Source of the DNA: Helicoverpa zea
Taxonomy: Eukaryota > Arthropoda > Insecta > Lepidoptera > Noctuidae
Assembly: GCF_022581195.2 (NCBI RefSeq)
Contig: NC_061462.1
Span: 1,178,001-1,242,000, forward strand
DNA: 64,000 bases
Direction: 5' to 3'
Shown: positions 56,460-64,000 of the stretch, piece after piece
Numbering within the stretch: the stretch's first letter is position 1
Layout of the letters: each line of letters starts with the position of its first letter
Translations under genes and position numbers: made by a program
Notes under the pieces: generated by a model
What the model was told of the DNA's origin: nothing
Database searches by the model: none
The model's input: only the letters and a program-made list of their open reading frames with translations

Positions 56460-56989
56460 ACGCCATGAGAGAGGGCGCCACTGTGCCACTGTTTACATCG
56501 TCTCCGTAATATTTTCGGATTTAAAAAAGTACTAGTGCAAATAAAACTATATAAACGAAGAAAAGTTATAAATAAACAGAAGATCTTCAACATACACTGT
56601 TGACAGTGTTAAAAACGAGTGTATAAAACAATAAATAAGTGAAATAGCTCCAAGCTAAATAAACTTTCCGGTGTCGTTATGTTGTGACTTTTTTTCGAAT
56701 TAAAAGGCATAGAGTGATTAGACTGGTGTACGAGGACTGTAGTGCTGTTAACACAAACTGTGGAAACTTTTTAAGAAAAATAAACATATCATAACCTATT
56801 AATTCACATGAATCAGCAAATTAAAACCTAGAAACGACAACAACGCCATCTTTTGCAATTCGAAAGAACTAATAGGCTAATTACTGATCGATTCACAGAT
56901 CCAGCAGAGCGCTAATTTGTTAATAGTTAATAGAGTGTGCCACGAGAGGGCGTTACTAGTACAAAAACAAACATTAACAGTATTTTAAC

Positions 56990-57829
56990 ATGGATGAAGT
57001 TCTAAAAGCACTGCAAAAAATCCAAAAAGAATTAGATGAACAAAAAATAACAATCCAGAAAAGCGGGGAAAACGTAACAGAGCAAGTAACGAAAAATATA
57101 AATAATATATTAGACGAGAAATTCAAGTCATTGGAAGAAAAGTATGAAAACCTCAAGGAAAAAGTAGAAAATCAGGAAAAACGACTATACTTCCTCGAAA
57201 AACAAGCGAGACAAAGAAATATAGTGCTATTCGGCCTAATTGAAACTGAATCGTCATACTCCAACTTAGAAAATATTATTTTAAATTTCATAAATGAACA
57301 CTTCTCTGTAAAGGTAGATCATAGAGACATACAGGAGGCTAAACGAATTGGGAAAAAAGGGGAAAGGCCAAGACCCATAATTATTACTGTTTCAACACTT
57401 GGTGTAAAAATAGCCATATTCAAACAGAAGAATGTACTTGAGAATACCCCCTATTACATAAAAGAGGACTATCCTGAGCATGTCTTAAATAAAAGGAAAG
57501 AGCTACAAGAGCAAGTGCGCATTGAAAAAGAGAAAGGAAACTCTGTTAGAATCAAATATGACAAATTAATAATTATGAATAAGAAATCTAATCATACATC
57601 AATACATAGTAAAAGAATGCTTTCTAACTCTCCAGAAACTATTAACACCTGTACAAACCCTAGCGAAGAACATAAAAAGCAGGCCAATAAGAAAAATAAA
57701 ACAGAGATTTCCATACAAAGATCATCCAGTCTATCAGAGGGACCAATCAAACCGGGAATATTAAATTTCTTCCATAAGCACCCGACTAACACATCGAAAA
57801 ATCAAGACAACAAAACTAATAACTTATAA
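56990..57829 (+). CDS. RTE-like ORF1 protein (coiled coil plus RRM-like domain)
   Basis: This encodes 279 residues from ATG. Residues 1-75 are charged heptad-rich sequence (K-A-L-Q-K-I-Q-K-E-L-D-E, then E-K-V-E-N-Q-E-K-R-L), a probable trimerising coiled coil. Residues 76-190 start R-Q-R-N-I-V-L-F-G-L-I-E and resemble the RNA-binding domain of L1-type ORF1 proteins (Transposase_22-like). The C-terminal 80 residues are basic and low-complexity. Such proteins bind and chaperone element RNA in ribonucleoprotein particles, and that role is inferred. The frame is intact. The UAA at 57827-57829 is followed in the same frame by the endonuclease frame. Confidence 0.8.
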   Translation: MDEVLKALQKIQKELDEQKITIQKSGENVTEQVTKNINNILDEKFKSLEEKYENLKEKVENQEKRLYFLEKQARQRNIVLFGLIETESSYSNLENIILNFINEHFSVKVDHRDIQEAKRIGKKGERPRPIIITVSTLGVKIAIFKQKNVLENTPYYIKEDYPEHVLNKRKELQEQVRIEKEKGNSVRIKYDKLIIMNKKSNHTSIHSKRMLSNSPETINTCTNPSEEHKKQANKKNKTEISIQRSSSLSEGPIKPGILNFFHKHPTNTSKNQDNKTNNL

Positions 57830-58777
57830 AAATTAAAGGCCTCCTCTCACGTGCAAAACCACATTAAAAGTAAACCAAAAACAAAACCTCTTCCAACCCG
57901 GCTGGTCACCGTGGAAGATTATGACCACAACCCTCCAACAAACCTACCAATAGAAACAAAAGAAGTGAAGACAAAAATAAAACTCTGCTGTCTATATTTA
58001 TGTACTCTGAACACACGAACCTTAAGAACACCAGAAAGTTTGCACGAGTTAGAGCTAGCTACTGAAAACATAAAGTGGGATATCTTGGGCATAAGCGAAA
58101 TGCGTAGAATAGGAGAAGCAATAGAAGAACGAAGTCAATATGTCATGTACCACAAAGGTGAAATAGCTGGACAAAGAGGAGTAGGATTTCTAATAAAATC
58201 GAAACTCAAAAATCGGATTATCGGGTTCGAAGGTATATCTGACAGAATAGCAATGATTCATATCAACATGCCAACATATAAAAAAGATTGGACTATTATT
58301 CAAGTCTATTCACCGACTGAACAAGCCAACAAAACAGATATAGAAGAGTTTTACAATAGCCTTAGTATGGTCATAGAAAAATACTCAGGAAACAATATAG
58401 TAGTCATGGGAGATTTTAATGCTCAAGTGGGTGCTCGAACAGCTGGAGAAGAACATGTAATAGGCAATTTTGGAAGCGGCGAAAGAAGTAAAAACGGAGA
58501 AAAGCTGGTAGAATTTCTGCTAGAACATAATTTGATGACGCTAAATTCCATGTTTCGTAAAAAATCTAAATGGACCTGGATATCGCCAGACGGAAAGATC
58601 AAAAATGAAATTGACTACATCCTCACTAACAAACCAAGGTTGTTCAGCGACACGAGTGTAATAAAGAACTTAAACTTCAACACTGATCACCGTATGGTAA
58701 GATGCTGTCTTTCAGAACAGGGTACAAAAAAAGCCAGGCCTAAAGCAGTACAAGTCAACTTCGTTTCGTTTGAATAG
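57830..58777 (+). pseudogene. ORF2, endonuclease part (frame broken at 3' end)
   Basis: The frame is open immediately after the ORF1 stop (first usable codon listed, GTG at 57851; first ATG only near residue 85). It encodes an apurinic/apyrimidinic-type endonuclease with all expected motifs: L-N-T-R-T-L (N54), G-I-S-E-M-R (E83), R-G-V-G-F-L, Q-V-Y-S-P-T (Y153), M-G-D-F-N (D188, N190), N-E-I-D-Y-I-L (D255) and N-T-D-H (D279, H280), numbered from 57851. The enzyme nicks target DNA to prime reverse transcription. The frame ends at TAG 58775-58777. The RT frame continues one base out of phase, which fits a single-base deletion near 58772-58777. Confidence 0.85.
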
Positions 58778-60824
58778 AAAAATGGGAGCTCCAAGCGAGT
58801 CCACGGAAAATCTAATGGAAAATCTAATGGAAGTTGTTACTTCCAACAAGAACCTGAAAGAAAAATATGCTAGAGTAGAAACCAAGCTAAAGGAACAAAC
58901 TAGAATGATACCAAACAAAGTAAAGGAGTCCTACCTAAGCCCAGGAACTATACAACTTATTGAAGATAGAAAAAACATAATATCAAGAAAGAACAGGAAA
59001 GAAAATCTAAAGGAAATTTCGAGTTTGAGCAAAAGAATTAGAGAAAATATGACAAAAGACAAGAATAAAAGAAGAACTGAAACCTTGGAAAACCAAATTA
59101 TCCAAACGGGGGGCACTCGCAAAGCTTTGAAGGAACTTCGCGAAAAAGAAAAAGAATGGATCCCTAAGTTAAAAAACAATGGACAGCCGATCACTAAACG
59201 TAGCTCAATACAGAACATAGCTACAGATTACTATCGCCTGTTATATTCAAAGCAGTCAAACCAATTGTCGCCTGAGAGAAGACCAAGGCTGACAGTGAAT
59301 ACAAGAGATATGGAAGAAGTACCAGAAATATTAAAACGGGAAGTAGAAGTAGCCATTAACAGCCAAAAACTGGAAAAATCACCGGGCCCAGACAGAATTC
59401 CGAACGAGCTTATGCGAGGAACAGTGGAAGAACTAAGCCCGATACTTACAAAGGTTTTCAACGAAATATTATTCACTGGCATCATCCCGAGTCAATGGGC
59501 AGAATCCCACATTATCCTCCTATACAAGAAAGGCTCAAAGGAAGACATTGGAAACTACAGACCCATATCTCTTATCTGAAATGTATATAAGGTTTTTGCG
59601 AAAGTCATACTGGCTCGAATATCTAAAACGCTCGACGAAAATCAACCGATAGAACAGGCCGGATTCAGGAAGGACTTTAGTACAATAGATCACATACACA
59701 CCATCAAACAATTGTTACAGAAATACAACGAGTACAATAAAACCATATATCTTGCATTTATAGACTATTCTAAAGCCTTCGATAGTCTTAAACATGAGGT
59801 GGTGTGGCAAAGTCTTACAGAACAGGGAGTACATAACGTCTATGTCAATGTCATTAAAAACATTTACAGGGAGAGTAAAGCTTGCATCAAGTTGGAATCT
59901 TTGGGAGACACTTTTCCGATTAACAGAGGTGTCAGGCAGGGTGACCCACTTTCACCGAAATTATTCTCAGCAGTACTGGAGCATATGTTCAGGAAAATGG
60001 AGTGGGATCATCTGGGGCTGAATATAAACGGGGTGCGACTAAACCACCTAAGATTCGCTGACGATCTAGTTATAGCAGAGGAGAACCCAAGAATATTGGA
60101 GTCCATGATACAAACCCTAGCAGACAAAAGTAGAGAAGTAGGTCTGGAAATGAACTCTAGCAAGACCAAGATGATGACCAACTCATTGGCCACAGACATA
60201 ATCATCAGTGGACAAAAACTTGAATACGTGAAAGAGTATGTTTACCTAGGTCAAATAATATCACCAACTGATCAAATGTCCAAAGAAATCAACAAAAGAA
60301 TTGCCACAGGGTGGAAAAAATTTTGGGCTATGAAAGAGATAATGAAAAACAAAAAAATTGGTATGAAAACGAAGAAAAAGACTTTCGATATGTGTATTCT
60401 CCCAAGTATAACTTACGGTTGTGAGACTTGGGCTCTGACTGAAAGCCACAGGAACAAACTTGCCAAGTGCCAGAGAGCTATGGAACGGAGTATTCTAGGG
60501 ATCAAATTAAAAGACAAAGTTAGAACCATAGATATCAGACTCAAAACCAAACTTACAGACATCCTCTTACGCATCGATCAATTAAAATGGAGATGGACCG
60601 GACATATGATCCGATGCAAGAAGGAAAAATGGAGTAAACAGGTAACAGTCTGGTACCCAAGAGACGGGCTTAGGAAGCGAGGTCGCCAAGTGAGAAGATG
60701 GGAGGATGAACTAAGAACGACCCTGGGTCCTCTTTGGATGAGAGTGGCGGAGGATAGAAAACAGTGGAAGGAGTTGGAGGAGGCCTATGTCGAAAGGCAC
60801 ACCGAGCGAAGAGACATACTGTAA
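58770..60824 (+). pseudogene. ORF2, reverse transcriptase part (one nonsense codon)
   Basis: This continues ORF2 in the next frame. A charged, coiled-coil-like linker (58770-59330) leads to RT motifs: S-P-G-P-D-R-I-P-N-E-L (about 59380), N-Y-R-P-I-S-L-I, then TGA at 59577-59579. In the same frame from there come V-Y-K-V-F, I-E-Q-A-G-F-R-K, F-I-D-Y-S-K-A-F-D-S-L (about 59757), G-V-R-Q-G-D-P-L-S-P (about 59925) and the catalytic F-A-D-D (60054-60065). The C-terminal region has L-K-W-R-W-T-G-H-M-I and R-R-W-E-D-E-L-R-T, ending D-I-L at 60824. Apart from the TGA, where a serine codon TCA is a one-base neighbour, the domain looks intact. The TTG and internal ATG starts of the two pieces are not real starts. 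Confidence 0.88.
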
Positions 60825-60910
60825 ATGTTATGAGTGTTGCATGAATAGTTTTAAGTAGAAAGTATTGTATCTTAGTTCGGAATAAAGGGCTTATTATCTT
60901 ATCTATTATC

Positions 60911-60921
60911 TTATTAAAATG
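60911..60921 (+). repeat. Right TSD of the RTE-like element
   Basis: TTATTAAAATG directly follows the repetitive tail. It is identical to 56449-56459. The first few bases could be shared with the tail. Confidence 0.75.
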
Positions 60922-61640
60922 CAGTACTTACTTGAAACTATTATGTGCTGAAAAGTGTAGATAAATATTTGGCTTTTTAACACAAGTTAGTTTTTTATTT
61001 TATAATTAGATATAATATAAACGTGGGTAAATATACCCAACGTTTTCTGCGAACCCAACAAGTTTACTAATATTGATCTTTTGACTATTAGCTGATCTTG
61101 CTGTACGCATTAATTATATGTATCAACCCACTGTTTACACAAATTAAATCTTAGCTTTCAGCAGACAACATCCACATAAACACTTATTCAACCTCTTGTT
61201 AACTTCTAACCAATAAATATTAATCTTTTTCAAAAGATGCCTGGAAGAGATCGCTCTTAACCGATAAGCCCAACTATTATGCCACTTAATTTATTCAGTT
61301 CTAATAAAGTTCATATATGTTATCTATCTTCATCGAATTTTTAACACGTTTTCACTACAAACTATCGGCTCTCTAAAATTACTTCAGATACACGTCGAAT
61401 CATTTATTTTCGTAGTTAGACCTCTCGACAGATCAAATAAGACGTTGAGTAATAACAAAATGCCGAAAACATCGAAATTACAGGTTCTTCAATTATTTAT
61501 GTAACAAGATTTAAATTTAAACTTTAATTTTAGATCCATTGTTTGAAGATTAGTCATGCGAAAAGCTTATATCTGTGGAATAAGTTGGATAAATTATTAT
61601 GATTGATTATGATATTCGATAATAATATGATTTCTATTTA
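60922..61640. other. AT-rich non-coding flank
   Basis: No gene or clear repeat is recognised. Confidence 0.5.
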
Positions 61641-61643
61641 AAC

Positions 61644-61700
61644 TAGCTGTTTCCCATGGTCTCATCCACGTTTTGTTGAGATTAGGGCGTCCTAACAACA
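61644..61700 (-). mobile_element. Helitron-like terminus fragment
   Basis: actagctgtttcccatggtc, then catccacgtttt is the CTAG end of the Helitron-like family read on the minus strand. The 5' end is missing. Confidence 0.4.
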
Positions 61701-61702
61701 AA

Positions 61703-61790
61703 CATTATTATTATTATTCTTTATTGCACACCTAGCAATAAACACATAAAGAAAATTAATGTACAACGGCGATCGTATGGGGGTCGATAT
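61703..61790 (-). mobile_element. LINE 3' end, antisense
   Basis: attattattattctttattg is, on the minus strand, a polyadenylation-like CAATAAAGAA followed by (TAA)n, typical of a LINE tail. No coding remnant was recognised. Confidence 0.4.
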
Positions 61791-61794
61791 GGAT

Positions 61795-61905
61795 ATAAAG
61801 AATGCTACTTGTAAGATGACGGCAAATAGAAAAGTATGGAAAAATAAAACATGCTGCGCTGAGCTCAATCAAAATTTGGATAGTGGCAGGACGATGACAT
61901 AACTG
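61795..61905 (+). pseudogene. RTE-type retrotransposon 3' end remnant
   Basis: agaatgctacttgtaagatg, then aaaagtatgg, then aaaacatgctgcgctgag, then gtggcaggacgatgac parallels 32920-33045. Stops interrupt the frame. Confidence 0.5.
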
Positions 61906-64000
61906 ACCTACCCATTTTTATGGGAATCCTAAGGCTTATTATGCCCCTCTATACAAATTGGCTTGATGATGGGATAAAATATTCATAGTTACTTAATCGA
62001 ATTTTGCATAATGTTTAATAAAAAGCCCTGACTGAATAAAACTAATTGACTAAACAACTAGAAAGAAAAGTTTCTTAACTAAAACATAATTAAAATGAAA
62101 TATTTTAATGAACTTATATAATGTTTCAGTTTTAAATTAATAATAATTTGGAACAACTCGATATTGCTTGTTATTAGTTTTATTGTAGTTGATATTGTAA
62201 TATAAGAATTAATATTATAAAACTAGTTTTGGCCAGTTGTGTTTCATGTATGTTTTACCCAAATCTTTATGGCAAGATCCTATCAAAATTATTACCGAAC
62301 ATATGTAGTTGTATTCAGACCATTTTATATTCGAGTGCATAGTCAGCATAGTCGGATACCAAAGGTTGTAATCTCGCGGATATATTTGAAATATTCGCAC
62401 GTAACGTAACGTTTGGTAGGCCAGAGTAGAGTAGAGTGAGTAGACCAGAAGAAACGTTCGTGTGCGTCACAATGCCGCACACCGTTGGAATCTCACCTTT
62501 TACATTCAAATAATTTTTGAACCTATCATATATTTAAACAGTAGTTGAATTCAGTATTGACCTCAACTAACTACAGCCACGGTCGATCAGGCCTGTTTCC
62601 ACATTAGAACTATGAACTGATCCTAGGTTAATGTGTGTTGCGTCCAACAAATGGGTTGAAAACGCCAAACTATCACAACTTTGTGATTGTCCTAATGGTG
62701 CCACCGGGACGTGTAGTATTTTAGAATTTAAAGTGAATGTGAATTTATTATAGGTATTGAGTTGTTGTTAAGTGTGGTTGAAAACTTATTTTTTATCTGA
62801 AATGTTTCAAACTCCTATAATATTTTTTTTAAATATATCTCTTTGTAGTTTGGTAAAAATGAAAACAATTGGAAAAAAGCTCCTGACTGTTTTTTTTCCC
62901 AAGGTTACTGCTTGCTTTCCTATAATATAAATAAATATGAAACATGATGACAAACCCACAAAGTTGAATTAGAAATTACTTGAATTATAATGCACCAAAC
63001 CCAAAATTATTTATTCCACTACTTTTATCCCAAAAAAAAACTAATAAAATTCTCTACAAAAATTACCATACCTACCCAATAATATCACCCTAAGTAGCTC
63101 AAAAAATTTGCAAACCACGTTCCCACGATCTACTTAACGCCTCCAATCTATTACAGAGAAAAAAATTGATAAAATACAGTACATATTTCATTGCACACTT
63201 TGCTTAATGCCAGCGAAGGGTCGAGCGACGCCGGGTGAATAGTAAGTGGGTACCTTCGGATAATGCTGCTCAATTTATGATGGGTCAGGTGAACTTCTTT
63301 ATTGACACCTTTCATTTTGTTGAAGGAGATATTTGGGATCTACTCGGAAGGTTTTGTGTGATCTGTTTAAATTAGGTGGTGTTGTATTAGGTATTGTGTT
63401 GTTTAAATGGGATGAGAATATTGTCTTTTTAATGGTGATTTTTAGGGCTGAACCCATGGAGGAAGGTAAGGTCTTCACTTATTGGTGAATTTATTTTGAA
63501 AATAATGAGCGGGTTCTATAGAAGGCGTGTAAGGGTGGAGATAAAAATATTCCTCGTCAGCTGAACACCCGAATTTTTCCACGATTCTAAAACACATTTT
63601 CAATACTCAATTTAGGTACTATTTCCCTAACTTCAAACTTCAAATATTTATTGCGATCCTAAAGCAAAAATCGCATCGAAGACGTTATTATAGCTTTAAC
63701 TTCTGTGTCTATCTGTATGGTGATTTTAAATACCACTGACCACCACACTTGCTCAAGCCGTATAAACAAACAACATAATAAACTTAGAATTTATAATATT
63801 CGTTCAGAATTAATCCCTAAACACAATTGGTGAACAAACCCGCTCAGAAACGGTACCGCGTTGAATTACTTACATTGCGGTCATCCGCAAAATTTTAAAT
63901 TTGCATTTATTTGTTCCGTTTTCGGATTATTAAAGCTTGGAGCAAAGCTTTATTATGAAGTGGTCAGAGGTTCTATGCTTGATTTAGATTAAGTACATAA
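61906..64000. other. AT-rich non-coding stretch to window end
   Basis: No gene is supported. Two overlapping minus frames at 62215-62509 have no domain. Confidence 0.5.

Larger units (their letters stand above)
56460..60910 (+). mobile_element. Near full-length RTE-like non-LTR retrotransposon
   Basis: The element is about 4.45 kb with a 5' UTR of about 530 bp, ORF1, an ORF2 endonuclease and RT, a 3' UTR of about 50 bp and a (TTATC/TTAT)n-type tail. It is bounded by an 11-bp direct repeat. The RTE assignment rests on the short 3' UTR, the simple-repeat tail and the C-terminal W-R-W-T-G-H and R-R-W-E-D-E-L signature. The motif gagagggcg occurs both at the 5' end (56468 region) and at 56943-56952, just before ORF1. 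Defects are one frameshift near 58772-58777 and one nonsense codon at 59577-59579, so this copy is inactive but little decayed. Confidence 0.88.

Noticed and set aside
1..64000. Search for a novel multi-gene system or operon-like cluster
   Set aside because: No cluster of non-transposon coding genes is present. The only strong coding signals are retrotransposon proteins.

Overview
This window looks like a stretch of a lepidopteran (moth or butterfly) nuclear genome. It is AT-rich and packed with interspersed repeats. It carries SINE, non-autonomous Helitron and RTE-type families that I associate with Lepidoptera, and no bacterial-style gene layout is visible. The organism call is an inference from repeat content. 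I found no complete host protein-coding gene. The window is best read as intergenic or large-intron DNA built from transposable elements of several ages.

The main coding content is retrotransposon. (1) A 5'-truncated non-LTR element at about 18.42-20.8 kb has a long open RT frame (18451-20667) with the tail of an endonuclease domain and no internal stop. (2) A 3' fragment of another non-LTR element (27768-28403, frame 27772-28275) is flanked by a 13-bp target-site duplication (TSD). (3) A near full-length RTE-like element (56460-60910) has ORF1, an apurinic-type endonuclease and an RT, bounded by an 11-bp direct repeat. It carries one frameshift and one nonsense codon, and its ORF1 and endonuclease frames are separated only by an in-frame UAA. 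Small RTE 3' ends recur at 3.9, 6.6, 14.3, 32.9, 55.7 and 61.8 kb. The 6.6 kb one has a perfect 12-bp TSD.

About a dozen SINEs or SINE fragments are present, several with clear TSDs. They are built from exchangeable parts. A tRNA-like head is joined to tail A (46661-47045) or to an unrelated tail B (43668-43989). A 5S-rRNA-like head is joined to tail A (14795-15085, and shorter copies near 1.0, 8.7 and 37.4 kb). A separate tRNA-derived SINE lies at 52404-52660.

DNA-transposon derivatives include a TTA-flanked 118-bp hairpin MITE (39437-39554), a nested set of MITEs at 53.7-54.7 kb, a 320-bp MITE family (0.1, 28.6 and 43.4-44.06 kb, the last interrupted by a SINE), a CpG-rich foldback element at 12.9-13.2 kb, and several short Helitron-like elements (5'-TC...CTAG-3', A/T flanks). 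A GC-rich unit of about 717 bp is duplicated in tandem at 45061-46486 and is bordered by AAT microsatellite at both ends and at the junction.

The remaining long stretches are AT-rich and show no convincing genes. I saw no CRISPR array, no rRNA gene and no free-standing functional tRNA gene.
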